64,000 bases of DNA from Limimaricola cinnabarinus (lineage in GTDB: Bacteria > Pseudomonadota > Alphaproteobacteria > Rhodobacterales > Rhodobacteraceae). The translations under genes and the position numbers were made by a program. Shown here piece after piece: positions 51,411-62,191 of the stretch. Within the stretch, counting starts at the first letter, position 1; each line of letters begins with the position of its first letter. Below the pieces are notes generated by a model that did not search any database, was not told where the DNA came from, and worked only from the letters and a program-made list of their open reading frames with translations. The stretch is taken from the NCBI RefSeq assembly GCF_002723615.1, contig NZ_KZ304957.1:62001-126000 (forward strand), read 5' to 3'.

Positions 51411-51683
51411 TCAGCCCCCTTCGCCGAAGCAGTCGCTCACGAGCGCCTCGATCGCGTCGGCGAGGCGCTCGGCCTCGGCGCCCGAGGTCTCGACCTCGAT
51501 CCAGGTGCCGCGCGAGGCGGCGAGCATCAAAAGCCCCATGATGCTGTCGCCGGTGGTCGAAAGGCCGTCGCGGCTCACGGTTGCCTCGGCGTCGAAGGAT
51601 TCCACCGTTTCGGCGAGCTTGGCGGAAGCGCGGGCGTGAAGCCCCTTCACGTTGATGATCTGCAGGCGTCTTGAAGTCGTCAT
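51411..51683 (-). CDS. ptsH: HPr family phosphocarrier protein
   Basis: HPr of the regulatory PTS, 90 residues from the ATG at 51683. Phospho-accepting His16 is in KGLHARASAKL and the regulatory Ser47, target of HprK, in TTGDSIMGLLMLAAS. Overlaps the EIIA gene stop by ATGA. With no sugar-transport EII genes nearby, this HPr probably works in signalling, as in other alphaproteobacteria. Confidence 0.95.
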   Translation of the reverse strand: MTTSRRLQIINVKGLHARASAKLAETVESFDAEATVSRDGLSTTGDSIMGLLMLAASRGTWIEVETSGAEAERLADAIEALVSDCFGEGG

Positions 51684-52099
51684 GTTCCGGTTCGTGTCTC
51701 CGTCTGCAGGTCCGCATCGACGATCAGGCTGTCGATGTATTTGCGCCCCGCGGTGAGGGCCGCGCGCACCGCGTCGGGCACGCTCTTGCCGCGGGATTTG
51801 GCAAGCTTGATCAGCATGGGCAGGTTGGCCCCGTAAAGGATGCGCCTGTCGGCGAAGGAGCAGGCCCTGAGCGACAGGTTCGAGGGCGAGCCGCCGAACA
51901 TGTCGGTGACGATGACCACGCCGTCGCCCGCATCGACACTGTCGGCGGCAAGGCAGATCTCGTCTTGCTTGGCGGCGCGGTCGTCGTCGGGCAGGATGGT
52001 GATCGCCATGACACCCGGCTGATGGCCCACCACATGCTCCACGGCCGAAAGATATTCGCGTGCGAGGCCTCCATGGGCCACGATGACGATTCCAATCAC
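51680..52099 (-). CDS. PTS EIIA component, mannose family
   Basis: A 139-residue EIIA of the mannose class. His9 in [11 protein letters not shown] is the phosphorylation site; [13 protein letters not shown] is the second hallmark. In alphaproteobacteria this EIIA (ManX/EIIAMan) stands alone with HPr and EI-Ntr as a signalling relay rather than a transporter. Overlaps rapZ and ptsH by ATGA at either end. Confidence 0.93.
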   Translation of the reverse strand: MIGIVIVAHGGLAREYLSAVEHVVGHQPGVMAITILPDDDRAAKQDEICLAADSVDAGDGVVIVTDMFGGSPSNLSLRACSFADRRILYGANLPMLIKLAKSRGKSVPDAVRAALTAGRKYIDSLIVDADLQTETRTGT

Positions 52100-53040
52100 C
52101 CGACTTGTCCCCGTGCGGCTGTCGGGCGCCCTGTCCCGGCCCGGCGTTCCAGCTCCCTGTGACGTTTAGACACCTGCCACCCTTCCTGTGCAAGAGCCTC
52201 GGCCAGACGTTCGGTCACCGCGACCGAACGGTGTTGCCCGCCGGTGCAGCCGAATCCCACCGCGAGATGCGTCTTGCCCTCGGCATGATAGGCAGGAAGC
52301 AGCGGCAGGAGAAAGTCGCACATCGAAGTGAAGAAGCCGTCAAAGCGGGGATCGGCGGCGACATGCGCATCGACCTCGGCGTCGCGCCCGTCGAGCGGGC
52401 GCAGCTCGGGCTGCCAATGCGGGTTGCGCAGGAAGCGGCAGTCGATGACGAGATCGAGCCCGCGCGGCAGGCCTCGCTTGTAGGAAAAGCTCTGCAGCGT
52501 CACCGCGAGCATCCGCCCCTCCGGCGGGGCGAACCAGCGCTCGATCTCGGCGCGGCCCTCATGCGGCGACAGGCCGGTGGTGTCGATCAGCACGTCGGCG
52601 CGCGCGCGCACCGGCCCCAACAGATCGCGCTCGCGCGCGATGCCCGCCGCGGGGCTCTCGGCCGGGGCGAGCGGGTGGCGGCGCCGCGTCTCGGAATAGC
52701 GCCGCACCAGCTCGTCCTCGTTGCAATCGAGATAGAGCACCTGCAGCCGCAGCCCCGGCCGCCGCGCCAGACGGTCGATCGCGTCGATCAGCGCGTCGGT
52801 GGTGAAGTCGCGGTTGCGCACGTCGAGCCCCAGCGCCAGCGGATGCGTCAGCGGCGGCCCTTCGAGCAGCCGTTCCAGAAGCGACAGCGGCAGGTTGTCG
52901 ATCACCTCGTGACCGAGATCCTCCAGCACGTTGATGGCGGTGGTGCGCCCGGCGCCCGAAGGGCCGGTGACGAGCACGAGGCTCTGCTCGCCCTCGGGGG
53001 CGGCGCGGTGATCTGTGGCAAGGGCAGGGTCGGGTATCAT
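52096..53040 (-). CDS. rapZ: RNase adapter RapZ (YvcJ family nucleotide-binding protein)
   Basis: P-loop protein of 314 residues that in E. coli guides RNase E to the GlmZ sRNA. Walker A is GPSGAGRTT at residues 26-34; [53 protein letters not shown]-like [12 protein letters not shown], and [20 protein letters not shown] are the family motifs. It overlaps hprK and the EIIA gene by ATGA. No glmZ-like RNA was identified here, so the target in this organism is unknown. Confidence 0.95.
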   Translation of the reverse strand: MIPDPALATDHRAAPEGEQSLVLVTGPSGAGRTTAINVLEDLGHEVIDNLPLSLLERLLEGPPLTHPLALGLDVRNRDFTTDALIDAIDRLARRPGLRLQVLYLDCNEDELVRRYSETRRRHPLAPAESPAAGIARERDLLGPVRARADVLIDTTGLSPHEGRAEIERWFAPPEGRMLAVTLQSFSYKRGLPRGLDLVIDCRFLRNPHWQPELRPLDGRDAEVDAHVAADPRFDGFFTSMCDFLLPLLPAYHAEGKTHLAVGFGCTGGQHRSVAVTERLAEALAQEGWQVSKRHRELERRAGTGRPTAARGQVG

Positions 53041-53462
53041 GGCTCTCTCCGTCCTGCCTTCAGATACTGCAGGATCGCGGGCGCGAAATGGCCCGTCCCG
53101 ATATCGTGAAGCAAGGGGAGGGAACAGCCCAGATGGGCGACGCTGCGTTTCGGCGGAAAGCGCGCGGTTTCCGCAACGTCGAGCGTCACCGCGAGGTGCA
53201 GCCGCACCGGCCCCGCCGGCACCGCGCCGAGCAGCCCGACGCCGCGCGCCTCGATCATGCCGGCAATGGCGGCGGGGCAGCTCGCACGCAGCCCGCCATC
53301 CGGCAAAAGGCTCAGCTCGGTGCGATCATCGGCCACCAGATCGCAGCCCAGCGCCATCAGCGCCAGCGCCAGCGCCGATTTGCCGCTGCCCGAGCGCCCG
53401 GTGATCAGCACGCCGCGCCCGCGCCACGCGACGCAGCTGGCGTGAAGGCCGATGCTCTGCAC
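53037..53462 (-). CDS. hprK: HPr kinase/phosphorylase, short alphaproteobacterial form
   Basis: Phosphorylates or dephosphorylates HPr on Ser47. Only 141 residues, corresponding to the C-terminal kinase domain; the N-terminal domain of Gram-positive HprK is absent, as is normal in alphaproteobacteria. P-loop [15 protein letters not shown] at 22-36, [10 protein letters not shown], and [21 protein letters not shown] near the active-site loop. It lies between chvG and rapZ, linking the two-component system and the PTS relay. Confidence 0.93.
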   Translation of the reverse strand: MQSIGLHASCVAWRGRGVLITGRSGSGKSALALALMALGCDLVADDRTELSLLPDGGLRASCPAAIAGMIEARGVGLLGAVPAGPVRLHLAVTLDVAETARFPPKRSVAHLGCSLPLLHDIGTGHFAPAILQYLKAGRREP

Positions 53463-53468
53463 CGGGTC

Positions 53469-55205
53469 TCAGACCGGCAGGCCCACCACGAAGCGCGCGC
53501 CGAGCGGCTCCGAGGTGGGGTCGGCCTCGGTCGGGCGGATGTTCTCGGCCCAGATGACGCCGCCATGCGCCTCGACGATCTGCTTGGAAATGGCGAGGCC
53601 GAGGCCGGAATTGTTGCCGAACTGCTGCTCGGGGCGCTCGGAGTAGAAGCGCTGAAAGACCTTGGTCAGCGCCTCTTCGGGGATGCCGGGGCCGGTGTCC
53701 TCGACCACGACGAGCACCCGGTTCTCGCGCTGCCGCGCCCAGATGCGGATCGCGTCGCCATCCTCGCAAAACGAGATGGCGTTGGTGATCAGGTTGACGA
53801 AGACCTGCGCCAGCCGCCCTTCGAGGCCCTGGATGTGGATCGGGCGCGAGGGCAGGTCGGTGATGAAGTCGATCCCCTTCAGAGCGGCCTCGCGGCCGAG
53901 GAAATCGTTGAGGTTCGACAGCATCTTCAGGAGGTCGAAGCTCTCCTCCTCTTCCTTGACCAGCTCGGCGTCGAGCCGCGAGGCGTTGGAGATGTCCGAG
54001 ACCAGCCGGTCGAGCCGGCGCACGTCGTGCTCGATCACGTCGAGGAGCTTCTCGCGGTGATCCTCGCGCTTGACGACCCGCAGGCTGCCCACGGCCGAGC
54101 GCAGCGAAGCGAGCGGGTTCTTGATCTCGTGCGCCACGTCGGCGGCGAACTGCTCGTTGCCCTCGATCCGGTCGTAGAGCGCGGCGACCATGCCCCTGAG
54201 CGCCGCCGAAAGACGGCCGATCTCGTCGGGCCGGGCGGTCAGGTCGGGGATGCGCACGCGGGTGGGGGCGAATTTGCGGGCGTTGCGGTCGCGGCCGGTT
54301 TCGGCGGCGGCGGCCAGCTCGGAGAGCGGGTTGGCGATGGTCGAGGCGAGCACCAGGCTCAGCCCGATCGAGACGAGGATGCCGACCACGAACATCTGCA
54401 GCACCTGCTCGCGCTCGCGCCGCACCAGCGCGTCGATCTCGCCCGCCGCGGAGGTGATCGCCACCACGCCCACGGCGCGGCGGCCCTGCTCGATCGGCGT
54501 GGCCACGGCAAAGATCGTGCGGCCCTGCGCGTCGGTGCGGGTCTGCACCGCCGTGCCGCCGGCCAGCGCCGGGGAGACCAGCGCGCGGGCCGCATCGGCG
54601 GTGCCGAAGGTGGGCGGCGGCGCGCTCGCGGGCGACAGCAGCCCGGCCAGCGCCTCCCAGCCGGAATTGAGAAGATCGGTCAGGACCGTGCCGCCCGGTT
54701 CGAGATCGAGCCCGCTCACCGCCGCGCCATCTTCGGCGGCGGCTTCGCCCACCAGCCGGCCGGAAGCGTCGAAGACCCGCAGCTCGATGCCGTCGCGCAG
54801 CTCGAGCGCCTCGAGGCTGGCGGCGACGTCGATCCCGTCGCCGGTCATCAGGTCGACCGGGGCGGTGCCGGGCAGCTGCACCTCGAACAGGTCGGCCACC
54901 AGCTCGGCCTGGCTCACCAGCGACGAGGCCCGCTGGAAGGCGAGATTGTCGCGCGAGGGGGTGAGGTAGAGCATCCCCGCCACCAGCAGCAGCAGCGCGA
55001 TCAGGTTGAAGGTGATGATCTTGCGCGCCAGCGGCGACCGGTTGAGCCGCACCAGCCGGGGCCGGCGGCGCCGCTGGTCTGAGGTCTCGGGCGAGACCCA
55101 GTCCTCACCGAGAACGACCCCCTCCCGCGTCTCGCGCCCCCCCTCATGGGCGGCGCGGCGGACCGAGTTGAGGTCCCTCACGTCGATCTTGGGGGCGGCG
55201 GTCAT
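53469..55205 (-). CDS. chvG: Sensor histidine kinase ChvG
   Basis: Membrane sensor kinase of the ChvG/ChvI (ExoS/ChvI, BvrS) system, responding to acid or envelope stress. The 578 residues have a cytoplasmic N-terminus, a first membrane helix near 60-80 (IITFNLIALLLLVAGMLYL), a large periplasmic sensor domain, a second helix (MFVVGILVSIGLSLVLA), HAMP, the H box ADVAHEIKNPLASLRSAVGS, the N box FVNLITNAISFCEDG and the ATP-binding DTGPGIPEEAL and GLGLAISKQIVEAHGG. Downstream of chvI by 27 bases and upstream of hprK by six. Confidence 0.95.
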   Translation of the reverse strand: MTAAPKIDVRDLNSVRRAAHEGGRETREGVVLGEDWVSPETSDQRRRRPRLVRLNRSPLARKIITFNLIALLLLVAGMLYLTPSRDNLAFQRASSLVSQAELVADLFEVQLPGTAPVDLMTGDGIDVAASLEALELRDGIELRVFDASGRLVGEAAAEDGAAVSGLDLEPGGTVLTDLLNSGWEALAGLLSPASAPPPTFGTADAARALVSPALAGGTAVQTRTDAQGRTIFAVATPIEQGRRAVGVVAITSAAGEIDALVRREREQVLQMFVVGILVSIGLSLVLASTIANPLSELAAAAETGRDRNARKFAPTRVRIPDLTARPDEIGRLSAALRGMVAALYDRIEGNEQFAADVAHEIKNPLASLRSAVGSLRVVKREDHREKLLDVIEHDVRRLDRLVSDISNASRLDAELVKEEEESFDLLKMLSNLNDFLGREAALKGIDFITDLPSRPIHIQGLEGRLAQVFVNLITNAISFCEDGDAIRIWARQRENRVLVVVEDTGPGIPEEALTKVFQRFYSERPEQQFGNNSGLGLAISKQIVEAHGGVIWAENIRPTEADPTSEPLGARFVVGLPV

Positions 55206-55232
55206 GCGCGGTCCATCCTCGGCTGGCGGGGC

Positions 55233-55934
55233 CTATTCCTCGTTGTAGCGATAGCCGATCCCGTAGAGGGTCTCGATCGCGGAGAAATCCGGGTCGGCGT
55301 TGCGCATCTTCTTGCGCAGCCGCTTGATGTGGCTGTCGATGGTGCGGTCGTCGACATAGACCTGGTCGTCATAGGCCACGTCCATCAGCTGGTCGCGGCT
55401 CTTGACGAAGCCGGGGCGCTGGGCCAGCGCCTGCAGCAGCAGGAACTCGGTGACGGTGAGCGAGACGTCGTTGCCCTTCCATTTCACCGCGTGGCGCAGC
55501 GGGTCCATGGTCAGGTGGCCGCGCTCCATGACCTTGTTGTCCTCGGTGACCTCGACGGTCTCGCCCGAGATGGCGTCCTGACGGCGCAGCAGGGTGCGGA
55601 TCCGCTCGACCAGCAGGCGCTGGGAGAAGGGCTTCTTGACGTAGTCGTCCGCGCCCATGCGCAGGCCCAGAACCTCGTCGATCTCGTCATCCTTCGAGGT
55701 CAGGAAGATCACCGGCATCTGGGTTTTCTGGCGCAGCCGCTGCAGCAGGTCCATGCCGTCCATGCGCGGCATCTTGATGTCGAGCACGGCCATGTCGGGC
55801 AGTTTCTTGTTGAAGGCGTCGAGCGCCTGCTGCCCGTCATTGTAGGTCTCGACCTCGAAGCCCTCGGCCTCGAGCGTCATCGACACCGACGTCAGGATGT
55901 TCCTGTCGTCATCCACGAGTGCGATTTTCGACAT
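55233..55934 (-). CDS. chvI: Response regulator ChvI
   Basis: OmpR-type regulator, 233 residues from the ATG at 55934 (AAAGGGATC upstream). The receiver domain has acidic residues in LVDDDRN, phospho-acceptor Asp52 in [13 protein letters not shown] and Lys in FLTSKDDE. The winged-helix DNA-binding domain covers about 135-230 ([43 protein letters not shown]). ChvI controls envelope, exopolysaccharide and, in some species, pckA. It is divergent from pckA with 339 bases between the starts. Confidence 0.96.
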   Translation of the reverse strand: MSKIALVDDDRNILTSVSMTLEAEGFEVETYNDGQQALDAFNKKLPDMAVLDIKMPRMDGMDLLQRLRQKTQMPVIFLTSKDDEIDEVLGLRMGADDYVKKPFSQRLLVERIRTLLRRQDAISGETVEVTEDNKVMERGHLTMDPLRHAVKWKGNDVSLTVTEFLLLQALAQRPGFVKSRDQLMDVAYDDQVYVDDRTIDSHIKRLRKKMRNADPDFSAIETLYGIGYRYNEE

Positions 55935-56273
55935 CGAGATCCCTTTCCAGCATGGATTCTTGTTCACGGCCCCCAACCGTCTTCCCGGTTTGGCGGCCAC
56001 ATATCAAGCCTGCAGGACGAATCGCGGCCCCAAAGACGCCCCATTTGCGCCGAAATGCGATAACCAATGGCTAAAATGCCGCACCTTTCCTGCGCCGGAT
56101 GCCCCCCCTGGCCCCCGCGCCGGGGCGCGCGGGCGGGCGATCGGGGGTGGCACGGGCCGCGGTTGCGCTAACAGTCAGACTGGTTGCGCTAACTGCATGG
56201 TCGCCTTTAAAAACCTCGTGTTATGCCGGTTGCAGGGGCCCAGGATGACCGCCCCGCAGAGAGGAGCCGGACG
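55935..56273. other. chvI-pckA intergenic region
   Basis: A 339-base gap between two divergent start codons. It holds the chvI leader, a GC-rich stretch (about 56100-56160) without clear stems, the tandem operator-like pair at 56161-56193, an A/T-rich stretch (TTTAAAAACC) at about 56206 and the pckA ribosome-binding site (GAGAGGAG). No ORF with credible composition was seen. Confidence 0.7.
56161..56193. promoter_or_regulatory. Tandem operator-like repeat GGTTGCGCTAAC x2 upstream of pckA
   Basis: GGTTGCGCTAAC at 56161-56172 and 56182-56193, starts 21 bases (two helical turns) apart. Each is a partial palindrome centred on GCGC, the shape of LacI-type operators. A LacI-family carbon regulator such as CceR of Rhodobacter is a candidate binder. 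pckA starts 80 bases downstream. Confidence 0.6.
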
Positions 56274-57872
<1,599 letters not shown>

Positions 57873-57925
57873 GCGCAGCACCGCCCGCGCGGGGGAGGGG
57901 AGGCCCCCGCGCGGCGCTTGACACG

Positions 57926-57963
57926 CCGTCGCCTGCGCCGCCCAATGGCGGCGCAGGCGACGG
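57926..57963. promoter_or_regulatory. 17-bp perfect inverted repeat upstream of the hydrolase gene
   Basis: CCGTCGCCTGCGCCGCC (57926-57942) and its exact complement (57947-57963) flank CAAT. The right arm overlaps the GGAG of the Shine-Dalgarno, ten bases before the ATG at 57973. A consensus -35 TTGACA lies at 57918-57923 just upstream. It may act as an operator, as an RNA hairpin masking ribosome binding, or as a pckA terminator (no T-run). Confidence 0.65.
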
Positions 57964-57972
57964 AGATCCAGC

Positions 57973-58977
57973 ATGACCAGACCGTTCGGCACCACGCTCG
58001 CCGCGGCGCTTTTCGCCGCGATGCCCGCGCTCGCGCAGGAGGCGGCCGCGCCCGAGGCGGCGGATACGCCCGAGGAGGGCGTGGCGGCGGCGCAGGACGA
58101 TCTTTCCACCTTGATGATCCACGCGCCATGGCCGCGCCCGCTGCCGCTCTCGGATGGGCGCGCGGGGCTGTCGGACCGCGTCTCCTTCGAGGTCGGGGAC
58201 ACGCCGGTCTATGGCACGCTGGCGCTGCCGCCCGATGGCCCTGCGCCCACCGTGCTGCTGCTGCACGGCTTCACCGGCGACCGCGACGAGCTCGATATCG
58301 CGGGCACGGGCGAGGGGGTGTTCCGCCGCACCGCGCGGCTGCTGGCCGAGGCGGGATATGCCAGCCTGCGCATCGATTTCCGCGGTTCGGGCGAAAGCAC
58401 CCAAGGGTTCGATTTCGCCGACACCACCTTCGAAAGCCAGATCGCCGATGCGCAGGCCGCGCTCGACTGGCTCGCCGCCGATGACCGCAGCGCCGGGCCG
58501 CTCTACCTGATCGGCTGGAGCCAGGGCGGGCTTGTCGCGGCCACGCTGGCGGGGCGCGGCGCGGATCTGGAGGCGGTGGCGCTCTGGGCGGCGGTGGCCG
58601 ATCCGCAGATCACCTTCGCCACCCTGTTCGGGCCCAAGACGCTGGAGCAGGGGGTATTATCCGATGCGCCTACCAGCGTCGCCCTGCCATGGGGGGCCGA
58701 GATCACCCTGAACCAGCCCTTCTTCGAAGGCGTGCTCGACGCCGACCCGCTGGCCGAGATCGCCCGCTATGACGGCCCGCTCTTCGTGGCCCAGGGCAGC
58801 GAGGACGCCACCGTCGATCCGGCGCAGGCCGAGATGTGGCTCAAGGCGCATGACGGGCCGCAGGAGCTCTGGCTGCGCGAGATGGATCACACTTTCGACG
58901 CCTATCAAGGCCCCGAGCGGCTCGACGACATGGTCTCCGCCACGGTCGCCTTCTTCGACATGCTGGGCGCGCCCTAG
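57973..58977 (+). CDS. Secreted alpha/beta-hydrolase
   Basis: A 334-residue exported serine hydrolase. The N-terminal signal is TRPFGTTLAAALFAAMPALAQEA. The alpha/beta fold includes the oxyanion HGFTGDRDELD, the nucleophile elbow IGWSQGG, the acidic residue in QGSEDATVDP and the His in MDHTFD. Likely an esterase or acyl-transfer hydrolase; the substrate is unknown. A strong palindrome lies directly upstream. It converges on the RNase T2 gene so closely that the two TAG stops share the palindrome CTAG. Confidence 0.88.
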   Translation: MTRPFGTTLAAALFAAMPALAQEAAAPEAADTPEEGVAAAQDDLSTLMIHAPWPRPLPLSDGRAGLSDRVSFEVGDTPVYGTLALPPDGPAPTVLLLHGFTGDRDELDIAGTGEGVFRRTARLLAEAGYASLRIDFRGSGESTQGFDFADTTFESQIADAQAALDWLAADDRSAGPLYLIGWSQGGLVAATLAGRGADLEAVALWAAVADPQITFATLFGPKTLEQGVLSDAPTSVALPWGAEITLNQPFFEGVLDADPLAEIARYDGPLFVAQGSEDATVDPAQAEMWLKAHDGPQELWLREMDHTFDAYQGPERLDDMVSATVAFFDMLGAP

Positions 58978-59609
58978 CGGATCGGCAGCATCAGCGCATC
59001 GGAGAGCGAACAGTCGCGGATCACGTCCGCGCCGCAATCGCGCGGCTCCAGATCGCGGGTGAGGCAGATCCGCACCTCCTGCACCATGCCATCCCGGCAG
59101 GTCACGGTGAGCCCGTCGGCGGAAAGATCGGGGTTGTCGCGCAGGAACGCCTCCTCGACCAGCGATGCGGGCAGGGTGATCTCGTCCTCGAGCTGGCGGA
59201 ATTCCTCGGGGCGGCGCACCGCGCCGTAAGCCTCGCGCGCGGTCTCGAAATAGGCCCGCGACGACAGCCCCGCGCAGGTGCCGTGCTTCTTCCACTGGTG
59301 CCAGGCCGAGCCGCCGCTGCCCATGATGTCGGCCATCGCCGCCGTCTCGCGGCGCGATGGCGCGGCCTGGGTGGTGGTGCAATAATCGGGCCAGCCCGTC
59401 TCGTATTGCGGCCAGAGCCCGTGCAGCACCCAGCCGAGATCGCGGCTCTCGTCGCATTGCTCGGAGCCGCGCGCCGCGCCCTCGCGCGCGCACCAGCCGG
59501 GCGACCAGCTCAAGGCCAGCACGTAGTAGTCGAAATCGCCCGGCGTTTCGGCCCGCGCCGTGCCGGCGCAGAGCGCCAGCGCCATCAGGGCTCTTGCCGC
59601 AAAGGTCAT
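58974..59609 (-). CDS. Ribonuclease T2 family protein (secreted)
   Basis: A 211-residue periplasmic RNase of the T2 family with signal peptide MTFAARALMALALCAGTARA. Both catalytic His motifs are intact: GWVLHGLWPQYETGWP (CAS I) and SAWHQWKKHGTC (CAS II). Cysteines are placed for the family disulfides. T2 RNases degrade RNA with 2',3'-cyclic intermediates and scavenge nucleotides. GGAGGAAAGAC lies upstream of the ATG. Confidence 0.93.
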   Translation of the reverse strand: MTFAARALMALALCAGTARAETPGDFDYYVLALSWSPGWCAREGAARGSEQCDESRDLGWVLHGLWPQYETGWPDYCTTTQAAPSRRETAAMADIMGSGGSAWHQWKKHGTCAGLSSRAYFETAREAYGAVRRPEEFRQLEDEITLPASLVEEAFLRDNPDLSADGLTVTCRDGMVQEVRICLTRDLEPRDCGADVIRDCSLSDALMLPIR

Positions 59610-59742
59610 TTATGTCTTTCCTCCTGCCTGTACGGTCCCTATATAGCGCGTTGAGTTCCCCGAAAATGGAAACCAAGGACCGCCAGGCGGTCCGCCCCAG
59701 GCCGGGGCCGGGGGAAGACGTGTTTTTCGAAAGGGTGTTCAC

Positions 59743-60513
59743 ATGGCTGACAAACCGCTCATGGCCAAGGCCACCGCCGTCTGGCTGGTGGACAACACGA
59801 CGATCAGCTTCAAGCAGATCGGCGATTTCTGCGGGCTGCACGAGCTCGAGGTGCAGGGCATCGCCGATGGCGACGTCGCCGCGGGCGTGAAGGGCTTCGA
59901 CCCGGTCGCCAACAACCAGCTGACGCAGGACGAGATCGACAAGGCCGAAAAGAACCCGCTGCACAAGCTGAAGCTCAAGTTCAACGCCTCCGCCGTGGGC
60001 GAGGAAAAGCGCCGCGGCCCGCGCTACACGCCCCTGTCCAAGCGCCAGGACCGCCCGGCCTCGATCCTGTGGCTGGTCAAGTTCCACCCCGAGCTTTCGG
60101 ATGGCCAGATCTCCAAGCTGGTCGGCACCACCAAGCCGACGATCCAGGCGATCCGCGAGCGCACCCATTGGAACATCGGCAATATCGACCCGATCGACCC
60201 GGTGGCGCTGGGCCTGTGCCGCCAGTCCGAGCTTGATGCCGCCGTGCAGCAGGCCAATGCCAAGCGCCTGCGCGACGGCTCGGCCATGAGCGACGACGAG
60301 CGCCGCAAGCTGGTCTCGACCGAACAGAGCCTTGGCATGTCGCCCGAGCCCAAGATGCCCGCCTCGATGAGCGGCCTCGAAGGCTTCACCCTCTCCGAAA
60401 GCAACGCCGAGGAAGAGGAGGAGCCCAAGGACGAGCGCGACGTCACCGATGCCGACAGCTTCTTCAACCTGCCGGGCAAGGGCGACGAGGACGAAGGCGA
60501 CGAGGAGAAGTGA
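59743..60513 (+). CDS. trcR: Cell-cycle transcriptional regulator TrcR (DUF1013)
   Basis: A 256-residue member of the DUF1013/TrcR family, restricted to alphaproteobacteria. It begins MADKPLMAKATAVWLVDNTTISFKQIGDFCGLHELEV, with a helix-turn-helix, then KRQDRPASILWLVKFHPELSDGQISKLVGTTKPTI and a second HTH-like unit, and ends in an acidic low-complexity tail. CtrA-connected gene control has been proposed for the family. AAAGGGTGTTC precedes the ATG. Divergent from the RNase T2 gene. Confidence 0.92.
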   Translation: MADKPLMAKATAVWLVDNTTISFKQIGDFCGLHELEVQGIADGDVAAGVKGFDPVANNQLTQDEIDKAEKNPLHKLKLKFNASAVGEEKRRGPRYTPLSKRQDRPASILWLVKFHPELSDGQISKLVGTTKPTIQAIRERTHWNIGNIDPIDPVALGLCRQSELDAAVQQANAKRLRDGSAMSDDERRKLVSTEQSLGMSPEPKMPASMSGLEGFTLSESNAEEEEEPKDERDVTDADSFFNLPGKGDEDEGDEEK

Positions 60514-60553
60514 GCCTCGCCTGCGCCGGGGGCCGCGGCCCTCGGCCTGGGCC

Positions 60554-60982
60554 TCAGGCCGCCACCCGTGCCTCGGGATCGGGAAAGACCCGGTCGTAGC
60601 ACCAGGTGAAGACGAAGGTGTAGCCGAGATAGAACAGCGCGAAGCTGAGCTGCACCATGAAGGATTCCACGTAGCCCAGCCCCAGCCACCACGAGAAGAT
60701 CGGCAGCAGGATCGCCAGCAGCCCCAGCTCGAACGCCGTGGCGTGCAGTGCCCGAAGCGGCAAGGTCTTGGCGGTGGTGCCGCGCCAGCGCTTGAGCGCG
60801 TGGTCGAAGGCGAAGTTGAACGCGTAGTTCCAGCAGGTCGCCACCAGCGAGGAAATCACGCTGATCGCGCCGATGTCGAGCAGCGGAAAACCGTAAAGCC
60901 ACGCGCCCAGCGGCGTGACGAGCGCCAGCCCGATCAGCTCGAAGCTGACGGCCTGCCGGATCCGGTCTGATTTCGTGCGCAT
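60554..60982 (-). CDS. PACE family efflux transporter
   Basis: A small multidrug exporter of the proteobacterial antimicrobial compound efflux family, 142 residues with two tandem BTP domains. Each has two helices: DRIRQAVSFELIGLALVTPLGAWLYGF and WNYAFNFAFDHALKRW, then LRALHATAFELGLLAILLPIFSWWL and FALFYLGYTFVFTWCYDRVFP. Glu in SFELIG and ATAFELG are the conserved membrane acids. The ATG at 60982 has GGAGACC upstream. PACE members export chlorhexidine, polyamines and similar cations; the native substrate is unknown here. Confidence 0.9.
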   Translation of the reverse strand: MRTKSDRIRQAVSFELIGLALVTPLGAWLYGFPLLDIGAISVISSLVATCWNYAFNFAFDHALKRWRGTTAKTLPLRALHATAFELGLLAILLPIFSWWLGLGYVESFMVQLSFALFYLGYTFVFTWCYDRVFPDPEARVAA

Positions 60983-61105
60983 GGAGGTCTCCGCTCTGGC
61001 CATGTCCGCCGGGTCGTCCCGGCCTGTGGGCCCCCGGGCCGGGGGGCGGAGGTCGTCCTCGCTTGGGGGCGGGGATAGACCGTCTCGCGGGCCTGCCGCA
61101 AGGGC

Positions 61106-61699
61106 CTAGAGGCTGCGCCGCGCCCTCAGCGCCGCGCTGATCGTGCCGTCATCGAGGTAATCGAGCTCGCCGCCCACCGGCACGCCCTGCGCCAGCGAGG
61201 TCACCGAAACGCCGGGCAGCTGGTCGGCGATGTAATGCGCCGTGGTCTGCCCGTCGATCGTGGCGCCGAGCGCGAGGATCACCTCGTTCACCGCCTCGGA
61301 CTGCACCCGGTCCATCAGCCGCGGAATGCGCAGCTCCTCGGGGCCGACCGCGTCGAGCGCCGAGAGCGTGCCGCCGAGCACGTGGTAGCGGCCCTTGAAC
61401 ACGCCCGAGCGTTCCATCGCCCAAAGATCGGCCACGTCCTCGACCACGCAGATCTGCCCCGTCGCGCGGCGCGCATCGTCGCAGATGCCGCAGACATCGC
61501 CCGTGCCGACATTGCCGCAATTGAGACATTCGCGCGCGGTCGCCCCCACCTCCGTCATCGCCTCGGCGAGCGGGGTGAGCAGCGTGCCGCGCTTCTTGAC
61601 CAGATGCAGCACCGCGCGCCGGGCCGAGCGCGGCCCGAGCCCGGGCAGACGCGACATCAGCTCGATCAGCCGGTCGATCGCCTCGCGGTCCTCGCTCAT
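61106..61699 (-). CDS. recR: Recombination protein RecR
   Basis: Part of the RecFOR pathway that loads RecA onto gapped DNA. The 197 residues show the helix-hairpin-helix [18 protein letters not shown], the zinc finger [16 protein letters not shown], and the Toprim domain ([43 protein letters not shown]). Downstream of ebfC and dnaX in the usual order dnaX-ebfC-recR. Confidence 0.97.
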   Translation of the reverse strand: MSEDREAIDRLIELMSRLPGLGPRSARRAVLHLVKKRGTLLTPLAEAMTEVGATARECLNCGNVGTGDVCGICDDARRATGQICVVEDVADLWAMERSGVFKGRYHVLGGTLSALDAVGPEELRIPRLMDRVQSEAVNEVILALGATIDGQTTAHYIADQLPGVSVTSLAQGVPVGGELDYLDDGTISAALRARRSL

Positions 61700-61732
61700 G
61701 ACCGGGCCTCGCGCGGGCCGACGCGGCGGATT

Positions 61733-61757
61733 TGCGTATTTGAAGAAAGATGAACCA
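61733..61757. repeat. Dispersed 25-bp repeat, copy 2
   Basis: Starts TGCGTATTTGAAGAAAGATG and ends AACCA. Exact reverse complement of 14056-14080. It lies in the gap between the ebfC stop and the recR start. Confidence 0.9.
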
Positions 61758-61769
61758 GAAGGGCGGTCC

Positions 61770-62114
61770 TCAGAATGGCAGGTTCATGCTGGCGGGCAGG
61801 CCGAGCTCGTCCTGGATCTTCTTCATCTCCTCGTGCGAACGCTCGGTCGCGCGCGATTGCGCGTCCTTGATCGCGGCAAGGATCAGGTCCTCGACCACCT
61901 CCTTTTCGGAGGCCACGAAGATCGACGGATCGATGTCGAGCCCGGTCAGCTCGCCCTTGGCGGTGGCCGTCGCCTTGACGAGACCCGCGCCGCTTTCGCC
62001 GGTCACGGTGATGGTTTCGAGATCCTTCTGGATCTTCTCCATCTTGCCCTGCATCTCCTGCGCGGCCTTCATCATCTTGGACATGTCGCCCAGGCCACCG
62101 AGCCCCTTGAACAT
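61770..62114 (-). CDS. YbaB/EbfC family nucleoid-associated protein
   Basis: A 114-residue DNA-binding protein: [46 protein letters not shown] with the tweezer-fold signature, then [21 protein letters not shown]. Encoded between dnaX and recR as in most bacteria. GAGGAGATC lies before the ATG. Confidence 0.96.
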   Translation of the reverse strand: MFKGLGGLGDMSKMMKAAQEMQGKMEKIQKDLETITVTGESGAGLVKATATAKGELTGLDIDPSIFVASEKEVVEDLILAAIKDAQSRATERSHEEMKKIQDELGLPASMNLPF

Positions 62115-62191
62115 CGCTGATCTCCTCGAATGCGTTGGCCCAGAGATACGGTCGCGAGGGCCGCGTCACAAGGGCGGCGCGGCGATTGGGC

